A stretch of 64,000 nucleotides of DNA from Perilla frutescens (GCA_026008535.1 BRKX01000006.1:9446501-9510500), one strand, 5' to 3'. Shown: positions 1 through 11,356, counted from the stretch's first letter. Numbers and translations: made by a program. The notes: a model not told the origin generated them from the letters alone.

Positions 1-835
1 CTTCCATGAGTTTACCATATTCTTAAACTTGCCCTAAATTTGGTATCTGTTGGTGAATTATGTAATTTTGGCTATCTTGTCACATTTTCCTCAACTTTTT
101 ATTCTGTGCCGGATCCTCACACCAAGAGGAAGATTGGGACAGGCCGTAGGCAGGGAGGATTTTATGTCATGGATGCACTTCAAGTACCTGAATTTGTAGC
201 TTTTGGTGCTGATTTATCTACTTTTCGCTTGAGTCCTTCTTCATCTGACTTTTACTCATAGATTCCTGCCTTGGTCACGTCTCTTCCTCTCATTTGAATT
301 TTTTAGTTTCTATTGGGTCATTAGGGAAATTGAAAATTCATGACATTTCGGGTTGTAGTGGTTGTAAACTTGCAAAATTCTCTGCATTACATTTATATAA
401 AAGTTTGTCAATTTCTACTTCGCCTTTTGATTTGATTCACTCTGTTGTCTGAGGATCTTCTCCCATTGCTAAAAAGGGAGGATCGCAATATTATGCCTCT
501 TTTATTGATGATCACACACATTATTGTTGGGTCAACCTTATGAAACATCGCTCTAAATTTTTAGGAATTTACACTGCTTTTCGTGCACTTGTAAAAACTC
601 AATTCTCTGCTATCATTAAGTGTTTTAGATGCGACCAGGGAGGAGAGTACACCTCCAACAGCTTTCATGAGCTTCTTGCCAAAGATGGAACCATCTAACA
701 AACCTCTTGTGCCGATACATCTGAACAAAATGGTGTCACTGAAAGAAAATATCGACACATTATTGAAACTGCTAGGTCACTTCTTCTATCTGCTTCTGTT
801 CCTAGTGAATTCTGGGGTGAAGTTGTTATGAGGAA
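1..835 (+). pseudogene. Ty1/copia pol remnant: GAG-pre-integrase and integrase core
   Basis: Translated in shifting plus-strand frames this reads as copia polyprotein. A GAG-pre-integrase segment lies at about 110-180 (DPHTKRKIGTGRRQGGFYVM). An integrase core follows at about 490-830, with a CDQGGEYTSNSFHELL-like second-Asp block and an EQNGVTERKYRHIIETARS-like Glu block ending in SVPSEFWGEVV. Several stops and frameshifts make it non-functional. In an intact element this enzyme would insert retrotransposon cDNA into host DNA. The 5' part (LTR, gag, protease) lies outside the window. After about position 833 the sequence jumps directly into RT, so the integrase C-terminus and the RT N-terminus have been deleted. 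The copia assignment is firm; the lineage is not determined. Confidence 0.85.
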
Positions 836-2130
836 ACCTTTGCCCCTATTGCTAAGATGACCATCGTTCGTACTCTCATTCCTGTTGATGCGGTTTGTTA
901 ATGGGATTTCACTCAGATGGATGTTAAGAATGCTTTCTTACATGAGGATCTTCTTGATGAAGTCTACATGACACCTCCCCCTAGAGTACCCTAAAAAGTT
1001 GGATAGGTTTGCCAGCTCAAGAAGTCTTTATATGGCCTCAAACACGCATCTCGCTCTTGGTATGAAACATTCTCTATTGCTCTCATTTCTCTTGATTTTC
1101 GTTCGAGTGATTGTGATCATGCTCTCTTCATTAAGACCTCAGACTTTAGGATATGATTATCCTTCTCTCTTTGTACGTTGATGATATGGTTATTACTGGG
1201 AGTGACACCAATGGGATTTCATTCTTGAAATCTGAATTGGCCACTCACTTTGAGATGAAGGATTTGGGCCCCCTTTGCTACTTTCTTGGTATTGAGATTT
1301 ACAGATCTCCTAAGGGATATCTTCTCTCTTAATCAAAATACATCACTGACATTCTTAAGTGTGCTCATCTCACTGATACCTGGACCGTTGATACTCCTAT
1401 GGAGGAAAGGAGGCCAATGCTCGGTATTCTACTTTTGATGGCTCGCCTTTGGAAGATCCTACATTGTATCATACCATTGTTGGGAGCCTGGTCTATCTCA
1501 CTATTTCTCATCTGGACATTGTCTATGTTGTTCACATAGTCAGTCAGTTTGTCTTCTCACCCACCACTATTCACTGGTCAGTCGTTCTTTGTATCCTTCG
1601 CTATCTTCGAGGTACAATATTTCATAGCCTTTTGTATTTATCTACATCATCTCTTAAACTTTATGCTTTCTCTAATGCTTATTGGGCCAGCGATCCTGTG
1701 GATCGCTAATCCACCAATGGGCTCCAATGACTCTCTCATCTCTTGGAAAAGTAAGAAACAAAAAGTTGTCTCTCGCTCTTCTACAGAAGCTGAGTATCGA
1801 GCCATGGCTTCTACTGCTACTGAGATTATTTGGTTACGTTGGGTACTTACTGACATGGGTGTCTCCATTCCCGGTCTGACCCCAATATACTGTGACAATA
1901 AGAGTGCCATCCAGATTGTTCACAATTCCGTCTTTCATGAGCACACCAAGCACATCAAGATAGATTGTCATTTCATTCATCATCACCTTCAACACGACAC
2001 TCTTATCTTATCCTTCATTACCAATTCATCATAGGTTGCCGACCTATTCACCAAATCTCTTCCGCTTCTGTATTTTCATGCTTTGGTTGGCAAACTCTCG
2101 ATGCTCGTCGCAGCGACATCTCGAGTTTGA
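836..2130 (+). pseudogene. Ty1/copia reverse transcriptase and RNase H remnant
   Basis: The copia RT reads from a FAPIAKMT-like block through QMDVKNAFLHEDLLDEVYM (910-970), LKKSLYGLKHASRSWYETF (1015-1065) and the YVDDM catalytic core (about 1170-1190), then FEMKDLGPLCYFLGIEI. RNase H is in the better-preserved stretch 1700-2034, with SRSSTEAEYRAMASTATEI, the YCDNKSA block and HTKHIKIDCHFI. Stops and frameshifts break it throughout. The C-terminal VADLFTKSLP copia signature continues to about 2070 after a TAG stop. The polypurine tract and LTR follow directly. The piece is the 3' half of one copia element on the plus strand. Confidence 0.9.
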
Positions 2131-2137
2131 GGGAGGA

Positions 2138-2379
2138 TGTTAGAATATATTATATAAATATTCTTATTAGTTTGTTATTAGTTGTTATTTGTAAGGGTAC
2201 TTTTGTCATTTTCTTGATAATCCTAGTTTCTCCTTTCCCTTTTAGTTGTATCTTTGCCTTGGAGAAATTCACTTTTGAAATTTCAACTTTTGGAGCCCTT
2301 TTGAATACTTTTGCGATATATCAAGTTCTCATTTCCTTTCTTCAATAACTTCTACTTTGAATTACTTCTTAGTTTATCA
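2138..2379 (+). repeat. 3' LTR of the copia element
   Basis: It begins TGTTAGAATAT directly after a purine-rich tract (GAGTTTGAGGGAGGA, 2123-2137), as copia LTRs do. The right end is set at TTTATCA (2379), because CAF1 coding homology resumes immediately afterwards. The partner 5' LTR is outside the window, so the length (about 242 bp) is inferred from one copy only. CCTAG at 2380-2384 would be the right copy of the target duplication. Confidence 0.6.
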
Positions 2380-2903
2380 CCTAGTAAGAGTCTTAATCAA
2401 GAAGCTAAAATCATAGAGCCCGTGGAAGGTAACCCACGCACAGCCCGTCCTTCGCGATCCGAGGCTAAAATTCCTGAAAATCCAGGTGAAGGCCTGGGAG
2501 TGGACATCATTCTTCTTGTTAATGGAAAAGTCAATGCCCTGGCTGCAGAGGAGGCAGATGGAGTTGGGGTCGTGGAGGTCGCGGTCGTAGTTGAAGTCAC
2601 AGAAGTTGAACTGCCACACGTACTAGAAATCAGAACCGAAGTGAGGGAGGTTGCCGTAGCAGTCGAAGAGGGTGACGCCGAGCTGGATGATGTTGAGGGC
2701 GTTGATGTTTGCCTTCATCAAGGAGTAGTTTTGGTCGGGGGAGAGAGAGATGAGAAGGCTTCTTTCGGCACGTCGAGGCTGAAGACGGTGCTGGAGAATT
2801 CAGTATCAATTGATACAATGGGGAATTCCGAAGCACAGAGCTGAATCAAATTCAGCTCTTCACCCAGATTACTCTACCAGACTTGTCGAACTACAACGAC
2901 CAT
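2380..2903 (-). pseudogene. CAF1-type poly(A) deadenylase pseudogene, copy 1 (N-terminal two thirds)
   Basis: Read on the minus strand from an ATG at 2903, this matches the plant CAF1/CCR4-associated factor family, DEDD-type 3'-5' exoribonucleases that shorten mRNA poly(A) tails as part of the CCR4-NOT complex. Visible blocks in order are VVVRQVW; SIDTEF (exo I, catalytic Asp and Glu); NALNIIQLGVTL; WQFNFCDFNYDRD; SQGIDFSINK; and WVTFHGLYDFSFLIKTL (exo II Asp). It is broken by a TAG directly after VRQVW, by frameshifts near 2750 and 2620, and ends at the copia LTR. The C-terminal exo III part is missing, presumably displaced by the copia insertion. It lies head-to-tail with copy 2, so this was a tandem gene pair. 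Family assignment is firm and non-function is clear. Confidence 0.85.
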
Positions 2904-4345
2904 AGATTTTCTTCTCTTTTCTTTTTCTTACTTAATTTCATTCGTAATTCATCAGTATGTTAATTCATCAGACTTTAGATGTTTTTTCAGTATTATATAA
3001 TGTGATACAAATGCTATTTCTTTTAGTAATCGGCTTGGAATCTATATATATTGTTGGATTTGGTAATTTCCTTAATCTAATTCCCATCGCACTCAATGTT
3101 CCAATCGAATAAATAATTAATTGTTACAACTAATTTATCTAAAAAAAATTAGCATTCCCCCATTTAATTAATGTGAATTTTGATCTAATATATATATATA
3201 TATATATATATAAGTTAATTTTAAATAAATTTAAGTGAATGAGATTTGTTGACTAAATCCAATTTTCAACATAATTGTCAAAGTTTTTGGATTTTCACCT
3301 TGGTCAATACTCCCTACCTTTCCTTTTAATTATGATTAATTGAGAATTTTTACTGAATTAAAATGTAAATAACCGTGACAAATAAACACTATCCCTCTCC
3401 GCCCATATCAAATCCTATTAATTATATTTACCTAATAGTTGATAGGAGTAAAATTGAGAATGTGTGTGTGAAAATATGACAAACAAAAATGATTTGAAAG
3501 AAGATAAAAGCACTAAAACAATAATAAAAAAAGAGGGAATATATTTCTATAGTCAAAATAAGTAATGAAGTATTTACATGTATGCAGATTGGCCTCTCAA
3601 AGTCTACTTTCGTCTCAGCTTGTTTCAGTGGGCATAGTGAGACACTTGATGTTTGGTTTGGACTTGGTACCATTTTACTCTAGATAACTTTGATATATAT
3701 TGACAGTAGCACTATTATTAATTTTTCTTTTCATTGTTTTGTAGTTAATTAAGTTCGATGGACATGTAATGCCATGGTTTCTTTCTTTTTTTTATTAGTT
3801 TTGTGTAGGTCATTTTGTACATATAGCAAATATCAATTACTGTGCATGTTTCATAGTTATAATTATTGTTCAGAAATTTTTAGAGATATCATATACATAT
3901 TTGGATTATGATGTTGCAGGCACTTAATTAATAGATATATGAGAATAAATAAATTTATTGTCAGTTACATATCTCTTATAATTTAATTCTGAAGTGAATT
4001 CTCTTATGGTGTTATCATGTGCTTAGCTGCACATCTCTTTTAATATTTAAAGTTTGCGTTAAAAACTGGATTTATTTGTTGATTATTACAATATTATTTT
4101 ATTTTTGAAAGTTTTAAATCATGTGAGATAAAATTGTTTGCAGAATTGGTGTGACTGTGTGAGGATGGGAACCAATCCAGCAGTCATTATTTCAAAAACA
4201 TAAATACACCAAATTCTGCCACAAAATTGTGAGACTCCAAATTAACTTTTTCACTCTAGAATTTTTGAAAACTAGAATTGATTAACATATAAAGAGTAGC
4301 TTTAATTTCATACATAATGTACATGGTTGGAATAAAACATCCATC
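2904..4345. other. AT-rich host spacer between the two CAF1 pseudogenes
   Basis: No coding homology was seen. It contains a (TA)n run at about 3188-3213. An 81-codon minus-strand frame at 3428-3673 has no recognisable motif and low-complexity composition, and I do not count it as a gene. It presumably holds the former promoter of CAF1 copy 1 and the 3' flank of copy 2. Confidence 0.5.
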
Positions 4346-4906
4346 TCAAATTTTACATGTCAATCCATACAGCATGTAATTGAAATGTAGCAACACATTA
4401 CAATTCATCATCACCAGTCGCAAGAAAGTGTACATCGTAAGCAGACTATCCGAGCCCGCCTGATGGCTCTTCCCGGCAGCCCGACCCAAACCCAAACTGG
4501 TCACCAGCTTCTCAAGCCCGCCGCGATGCCCGAACGCGTTTGCAATGGGCTTCAAATCGTAGACCTGCACCCCAAAATAAAACCGCAGCAGCATCATGAA
4601 ATCCCTCAAACCATGGGGTAGTGGCTTTCCCATGAGAATCTTGATGAGGAACCTGAAATCATAGAGCCCGTGGAAAGTGACCCAAGCCCGACCCGTAGAT
4701 CTCGGCCCGAGGTTGGAATTTAGGAAACACCAAGCGAACTCCCGCGAGTGGATGCCCCTTCGCTTGTTCTTGGAGAAGTCGATGCCCTGGCTCCGGAGTA
4801 GAGAGATGGAGTTCCGGTTGCAAAGGTCGCGGTCGGTGTCGAAGTCGCAGAAATTGAATTCCCACACGTGCTGAAAATGGGTGCCCAAGCGTGGGAGATT
4901 TCCGTC
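4346..4906 (-). pseudogene. CAF1-type deadenylase pseudogene, copy 2, C-terminal half
   Basis: On the minus strand from 4906 this reads as the C-terminal two thirds of CAF1 with no internal stop. In order: DGNLPRLG; WEFNFCDFDTDRD; LLRSQGIDFSKNK; WVTFHGLYDFRFLIKIL (exo II Asp); LRFYFGVQVYDLK; GGLEKL; and HQAGSDSLLTMYTFL (exo III His/Asp), ending at 4346. The catalytic residues in this half look intact. The N-terminal third is missing here but is found at 23322-23564, 18.4 kb away. The break coincides with the start of an LTR (TGTAACATCC, 4907) and a 5-bp target duplication (CCGTC, 4902-4906). The gene was therefore interrupted by a retrotransposon insertion. Confidence 0.9.
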
Positions 4907-5614
4907 TGTAACATCCTAGAATTTTAGAATATCTCAGTGAGTTTTCTAAATTTATTTAGAAGACTAAATAAAATAATTGGAGTTAAAATAAAGTTAAACA
5001 GATGTAAGTTGTGATTTTTTGACTATTTTATGTGAAAATCGAGATGAGATTTTGCGTTTGTCGCCGGAAGATAGTCATTATTGGTCTTTACTGAAACGTA
5101 ATAACCTAAAGAAAGTTGTTGGTGCTTTCAGAATTTTATTCTGACCTCTACAGGAGTCCCGTAATTGAAAATCGTAATGGGAAAACCTGTGAATAGTAAT
5201 TTCAGCGTGCGTTTGTGATTTGAAAAATTTGCGAAATCCTCTTCATTAATCTGAGACTTGTTCTATCAAGCCTATCTGATAGGAAATGACCTAAAGAATC
5301 CGTTCGCGTTCACGGGTTGCCAATCTGAGGTCAATCGAACGCTCAGGAGCAAAATCTATCAGTCAAAAGGAATAATAAAAGTAATTTTTGAAAAGGGAAT
5401 CTTTCTTCGATTTCCCTCGTACCACCTTCTCATTCTTCAACGATGGTTTGGTTCAATAGTACTCGAGCCAACGAGTCTTTCGGTATTTTCAGATTTTGTG
5501 TCTGATGTCGTTTGGACCTCGACATTGAATAAAACAACTTTAATTGAATTCGTAAATCACTTTATCAGTATTTTATATCCAAAAAAATTATACCCGCCCC
5601 ATAGCCACTTTTCC

Positions 5615-5623
5615 TATAAATAG
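5615..5623 (+). promoter_or_regulatory. TATA box of the chromovirus LTR
   Basis: CCTATAAATAGAGGG is a canonical plant TATA box, followed within 40 bp by a long CT-rich tract (about 5650-5690), a common core-promoter layout in plants. It would mark the U3/R boundary of this LTR, with transcription starting about 30 bp downstream. Confidence 0.6.
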
Positions 5624-6284
5624 AGGGCTTGGGGATTCATTTCTCTTGCTCATCTCTCTCTCTCTCTCTTCTCTTCTCTTTCTCTCTCTAGTTCGTGTTG
5701 ACGAATGAGAGAAACCCAGAACTAAGTCGAGTAAATTGCGCATGCGGGCCCAGGTTAAGTTTTGTTGAAAGGGTGCTGCTGCGGGAGCAGTTGTCGAGCA
5801 CCGGAAGGCTGCCGGAGAGCCGCCGCCGCCGCCGTGGATGGCCGGAAATCGCCGTCGTCGTGCCGCCGTTGCACCGAGGTTACGAAAAGTGACATCTGTT
5901 AAATCTTTTTACCTCATTAAATCAAAAATTATATTTTGGAATTTATTTCCTTCTGTGTGGAAGTTGCACGAGGTCTCTAGAGTCGCGCATTCTTAGTTGA
6001 AATATGATTAAAATAAATAAAAGCTCCAATTAAATTAAAGTCGAGTTCTGAAAATTAGAGTAGCAATCCTAAAATAAGGTTTGACCATGTAGGACTTGTT
6101 GAGCCGGTCAGAGGAGCTGACGGATGAGTATAAGGAAGTTTGATCACCCGAGTTGATCAAATCGAGGTGGATTTATTTGCAAAACCTATCTATGTTTGAG
6201 TTATTAACTCATAAATGTGATAGTAATAGTTAGAATATCCAAATAAAATATTTGAGGAATTATCTGCTCAAGTCTCTGCTAGAG

Positions 6285-6560
6285 TAATAGTATTATACCG
6301 TTGTATAATTAATGAGCATAGTATTATACTGCTGTATAATTATCGAGAACATAGATTATGTTTTGCCATAATTATCGAAAACATAGATTATACTTTGCCA
6401 TAATTATCGAGAACATAGATTATGCTTTGTCATAATTATTGAGAACATAGATTATGCTTCATCATAATTATTGAGAAAATAGATTGTGATTTATCAATAA
6501 ACGAATATAGATTATGTTTCAACATAATTAAATAGAATAGATTATGTCTGGTCATAATTA
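6285..6560 (+). repeat. Tandem repeat of about 32 bp inside the solo LTR
   Basis: About eight degenerate head-to-tail copies of a unit containing ATAATTATCGAGAACATAG and ATTATGCTTTG. Inner copies are 32 bp with one to four differences; outer copies are shorter and more diverged. The array lies about 260 bp upstream of the Athila-1 insertion point. Confidence 0.8.
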
Positions 6561-6822
6561 AAGTTTATGATTTAAAAGTTAAGATTAGAGTTTAAAGTTC
6601 ATAGCGTATAGATTAAGGTTAGAGTTTATATTTAAAGTCTAAAAGCCATAGTTTAAAGTTGCAGTATATTAAATGTTTATTGTGTATTGATTATACTTGT
6701 GTATAATGAGTTATAATTTTTGGCTTGTGCATTTATTATTGAACTCAAGTTAAAGAATGATTTCCTTTTAAGGAATATGAAGCATAATTGAACTAAGTTT
6801 GATAGAGGACTTAACGGTTAGC

Positions 6823-7524
6823 TGACAGGAGGTTTGTTCATCTCTAAGATTCGTTTCAATATTTATAAACTCGCGTCATACCTACAAGTGTATAAGCATA
6901 TGATTGTAGATATGATGATACGAGGTCGATCCACAGGGAAATGGAATAGAATTTAGACAATGCAAATACCACAACAATAGATGAGCGAAATATCCAGACT
7001 TAAAATAAGGAGAGGGTGTGTTTTAACTTAATCAAAATACCAAATAAGAACAAAAGACATAAACATTTAAACAACAAAATTTATCAAGATAAATAGTACT
7101 CAATGGACAAAACCAAACAAGGGGGAGCTTTAAAGATGGTAAATAAGGCGAAACTCTAGAACATGGATACACAATGCTCACATTAATCTACAACAAAGGA
7201 TTACACACACATATATGCAACGTTCATAGATAGGAAGACCACGAATATAGTAAGAGCATCTCTCGAATATCTCTTAAATTGCGAATGCGACAAGGATGAC
7301 TATCTCTAACGCATTCCAAGGTCACACCTACCAAAGGCTCTAAGGGTCACATTTCCTTCCACATAATGACATTCGACTAAGAAGACAAATATGTAGATTC
7401 GATCTAAGCATGCTTATGATCACGGGATTGACTAGATGCAAGTGGTTCATACATGTGATGCTTGTAAGATGTCCAACCAAACAACATCAATCAAACCCTA
7501 GCATAGATCAAAATCTTGACAAAG

Positions 7525-7562
<38 letters not shown>
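6823..7562 (-). repeat. Athila-1 3' LTR, truncated
   Basis: It aligns with 20298-21005 for about 710 bp with scattered substitutions and stops aligning inside a (TA)n run (7529-7562). The remaining 960 bp or so of the LTR, including the CG-rich hairpin block, is absent here. The paired copy also has a shorter (TA)n at this point (21001-21015), so the microsatellite is the breakpoint. Confidence 0.85.
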
Positions 7563-7565
<3 letters not shown>

Positions 7566-9272
7566 GTAAGGATGAATAGAATTAAGAGACTAAAAAGAAA
7601 AAAAAAGAAAAAAAATAATAATAATTAAAGTGGCCATGTGGAATTGATTTGTGGGTATAGCATTACGTGTGCTTGTCAATTGATATATAGGTTAGCTTAG
7701 TCATATACAGGTTAGTATGTCTAGGTATACGTGTAGGGGTGTGTGTATATATATATATATATATATATTAGAGGGGTTTCGGCTATGTTAATCAAAAAAG
7801 GGAAAAAAAAACAGCAAACAAGAAAAAAAAGAAAAAGGAAGGAAGAATCAAAAGAAAAAATAAATGAAAAAGAGAGGCAAGAGCTGGGGTGAGTTCCTCA
7901 TCACGAAAGTTTTACTTTCGATTTAATTTATGATCATTCGACAGTTTAAATTTTATAATATCTATATGTTATCCTAAATTTCTTGTTTAAGTGTTATCTT
8001 CATCGGTTCCACACTTATTTATTCTCCCTTAATGTTAGTTTAACTTCATGAAAAATTAAATTAAGATTGTTATAAAATGCAATTAAGTTATATAATTTCC
8101 AAATGTTACGTTTTGCAAAGAAATTTTAAATATTATAATTCACTCTTAAGTGTTAAATAGAGCTTCTTAGGTATTGAATTGAGTTCAATTCATCTTTATC
8201 CACTCAATTTGGTTCCGTAAGTTTGATAAATTCTCAAATAGAATCATTAACTTGATTCAATCCGTCAAATGTGTATTGTTTGCCCATTTGACTCTATCTC
8301 AATCCCAAATGATCCCAAAGCATAGGAAATTTTTAATTAAGTTATTTAGGACCTAGGTTATTACCTTAATGGCCTATTTGAGGTTTCTAAGCTAGAATTT
8401 CAATTTTATAAGTCTAGACGATTGAGAAGCGTAATAGCATCGCATAAAAACTTCACTGCACTTTGAGATAATCCAGGTGGGTTTTTCTATAACTCACAAC
8501 TATGTTTTAAATTCATCCATGAAAAGTATATTAAATGTTTTAATAACATTGTTTACGCAATAATTGGATGTGTTGAGACTTCATGCATAGAGGAATTCCG
8601 ACTTACAAGCAAGACGGTTTACTTTGTGATTAAATGTCTAGATAAGTAACCGTAAAGTATCATGTGATCACATTGGGTCTCTCATCCAATGAAGAAGAGT
8701 AAACTATGTTATAAAGTATGTTTATGATTGATTTTAAAGCATGAAAGTATGACTTGGACGAATGATAATGCCCACTGAGTGTTTTCTGGAACTCAACCCA
8801 AATATTTTCAAATTTTTTCAGGTCCTAGAGATCAAGCTGGTTGAGGGCGAGCTATTGAAGTGGGTTTGATGGCTAACCCTTATGTGGTTTTTGCTTTAAA
8901 ACCATCTTTAAACTTATGTTTGTGTGTTAAATATTAAATGCTTCTGTTGGTACTCGGCAAGCCTTTTAAGTTTGAAAATTGTTGACCCTAATGGTCAATT
9001 TTTGATTGTATATATATATTTTGAATGTATATAAGGGTTGACCGTGAAGTTTTTGAATGTGTGGCCTGTTTGGTTATATCTATTGCTTGTTGACAGGTCA
9101 TAATTTGGTTATATGTGAGTCAGTGATTTTGAAAAGCTTTGTTGGAAATTGACTTTAAGAACGCCTGAGTGCGGGTTTGAACAAATTATTTTTTTATAAA
9201 TGTGTTTACTACGTAAGCATGTACGTATGTTTTTGGTGACATTTTGATCCTAGTGGGACTGGGCGTTACAGG

Positions 9273-9285
9273 TGGTATCAGAGCA
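9273..9285 (+). promoter_or_regulatory. Primer-binding site, tRNA-iMet type
   Basis: TGGTATCAGAGCA begins two bases after the LTR end (9270). This is the standard initiator-methionine tRNA complement used by most plant copia and chromovirus elements to prime minus-strand cDNA. It fixes the LTR end and the plus orientation of this fragment. Confidence 0.9.
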
Positions 9286-9809
9286 GGTCTACGTGATTGT
9301 AGGCCTGTGATGTTTTCAAAATTGAAATGTTTTGAGTATTGTGTTATTAAAATGGTACCCATAACCCAGCAGCATCGTCTACGCCAAGCTTACTTCGGGA
9401 AGGTACTAAAGTTCCTTATTTTAAGTTTCTTTAGTGCTCTCATGAAAAGTTTATGTATATGATTATATGCATGATATACAAATGCAAGTGATCTCAATGT
9501 GTGATTTAAAGAATGGTGAAAAGTACGATTTAAGCATTGTGAAAGTTATGTTTTACAAAGCATGGTTATCAGTGTTTTCATGTCAAATCCATTTGATGCA
9601 TAAACATCATCTGAGCTAGTTTAGATCAGAACTTAGCTGGGATTTGAACATAGAGGCACTGAAGATAAGTACATAATATGACTTGAGAGCTTTTTTAGCT
9701 CACTAGAATTTTATGATCCACACGAATCTAAGTACGTTGTATCGTTACTTTAGAATCTTGTAAGAGTTGTGTCTAGCAAAGAATCTGAAGAATGAAATAC
9801 ATGTATAGG

Positions 9810-10373
9810 ATGCCGCCAAGACGTCAAAATAATCAGGCTCAAAATCCTCCACAAGAAGATACGGCACGTGTTATCGCTCAGTTTCGAACATATCAACCTC
9901 TGACCTTTAACGGTCAGGGTGAACCGATTGAGGCTGAAGAATGGCTACGAATGATGGAACGTACATTCGCGTACATGGTGTGTACCGACTCACAGCGCAT
10001 CGCATGTATAATCTTCCAACTCACTGGTGATGCTGATCATTGGTGGGAAACACATAGGAGGTCGATGACATCTGAGCAATTTGCAAACATGACTTGGGAT
10101 GAGTTCAAGCAAGCTGTTATGTGGAAGTTTGTTCCCATGTGTTATCGAGATCAGAAAAAAACTGAGTTCTTACAATTAACTCATGAAAATATGACCTTGA
10201 ACAATTATGAACGGAAGTTCAATCAGCTGTCTAGGTATGCTCCACACCTAACGGACAACGATGAGAAAAAAACCCAAAGGTTCAAAAGAGGTTTACGAAC
10301 TGAGATTAGCAGTATCATAGCGGGGCGCGGCATGGCGACGTATGCCGAAACTCTCGATTGTAACCTCAATTAA
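9810..10373 (+). pseudogene. Chromovirus gag (retrotransposon gag domain), truncated
   Basis: An uninterrupted frame of about 187 codons from the MPPRRQNN start; the upstream in-frame ATG at 9792 is less likely because chromovirus gags typically begin MPPRR. It shows the retrotransposon gag core: EAEEWLRMMERTF, FQLTGDADHWWE, TWDEFKQAVMWKFVP, QLTHENMTLNNYERKFNQLSRYAPH, RFKRGLRTEI and ATYAETLD. Homology stops at about 10362 and a TAA follows, so the C-terminal zinc knuckle and all of pol are missing. In an intact element gag forms the cytoplasmic virus-like particle. Confidence 0.85.
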
Positions 10374-11356
10374 GTCACAAAGCAAGTTCTAGAGAAAGAC
10401 TAGTGCACCAAGAAGACCATTAATCACTCATCAAGGAAAAGATTGCACTTGTGGAATCTTTGGACCAAAATCTTCCCACGGTAAGTTTTTCCTTCCCAAA
10501 TTGTACTTTTGAGACATTAAAGAACTTTGTTTACAAAATCATGCCATGGCATTATGCTTTTTATCAAAATTTTGTAAAAAATTTTCAACACAAGCTCATG
10601 CTCATCAAGGATTCCAATTTTATCAATAATCATGCTCTCATAACCCCTATTATTGTTACAAGAACATACACCTATTTTTAAGTCAAAACATCCCCAATCC
10701 ACAATCATAAGGCAATTGAACAAAAACATATATAAAATATCACATGCTCATGGAGCTAAACGACATGTGATTTCATCCATCAATTACCATTATCCATACA
10801 TTCCAAAGAAAAATATAAAATCCTAACATGATCCAAACATAAATAAAAACATAAGCATACAAGCATGCTCTATTATCTGAAAACATAAATAAATAAACAA
10901 GCCTTGTGAAATAAAGCGGTAATAGTTTATAGAAATGAGTAGAAAAGATCCTTGCCAACCACTACTCTCTCCCTCTCCTCCAAACTTATTTTGATCCAAG
11001 TGAGGAAATAAGTTTGGAGGTGAAAAGGTGGTGGCAAGGGTCACTAACGCTCAGTGAGGTGGCTACTGCGGATGAGAAGACTGGTGCGGATGTGGAGATT
11101 GGTGCGGATACTGCATAGGGGACGAGGATGGCATGAATTGTGAGGGCTGGAATTACTGGAACTGCTGACAGGAGGAAGCCATAAATTGGCCCGTCGGCAT
11201 CTGCTGAAAATGCTGTGAAGAAGATGACAAGGCCATGAACTGTCCGGTTGGGAACTGCTGTATCGACTGGAATGGCGGCTGCTGCTGAAACTGCTGTTGC
11301 GGCTGGTAAGAGTTGTAAGGGGTCATTTGTTGATGCTGAGACGGGGTGTAGGGCTG
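10374..11356. other. Athila-1 3' untranslated region and degenerate C-terminus of the downstream ORF
   Basis: From 11356 down to about 11100 (minus strand) the frame of the downstream Athila ORF continues as Gln/Pro/Ser-rich, low-complexity sequence with stops. From about 10374 to 11050 I see nothing but AT-rich sequence, fitting a 3' UTR. The polypurine tract expected beside the 3' LTR is not present, in line with loss of that end. Confidence 0.5.

Larger units (their letters stand above)
4907..6822 (+). repeat. Solo LTR (chromovirus/Tekay-like gypsy), left part
   Basis: It starts TGTAACATCC at the break in CAF1 copy 2; the matching end (GACGTTACA) is at 23321. Together the two parts give a 3.26-kb LTR flanked by CCGTC (4902-4906) and CCGTT (23322-23326). 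No internal region between two LTRs is present, so this is a solo LTR left by LTR-LTR recombination. It carries a TATA box (5615), a CT-rich stretch just downstream and an array of about 32-bp repeats. The Athila-1 element interrupts it at 6822. Long LTRs with these ends and the ACTGAGTG...TTTTCAGGT stretch in the right part fit plant chromoviruses; lineage is inferred. Confidence 0.75.
7563..10373 (+). mobile_element. Chromovirus (Tekay-like) 5' fragment lodged in Athila-1
   Basis: It contains the 3' part of a gypsy LTR ending GGGCGTTACA (9270), a tRNA-iMet-type primer-binding site two bases later, a 500-bp leader and a truncated gag. The LTR part shows the block GCCCACTGAGTG...TTTTTTCAGGTCC (8770-8830), which recurs at about 22430-22480 and 61180-61230, so it belongs to the same superfamily as the solo LTR. 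The left end is buried at (TA)n and poly-purine tracts (7529-7870) and the right end breaks inside gag. No target duplication was found. Confidence 0.75.

Noticed and set aside
5695..5892. A GC-richer plus-strand ORF with an Arg-rich centre downstream of the LTR TATA box
   Set aside because: 65 codons without a motif; the Arg stretch comes from a GCC-repeat. It may be part of the LTR transcript leader but I cannot support a protein.
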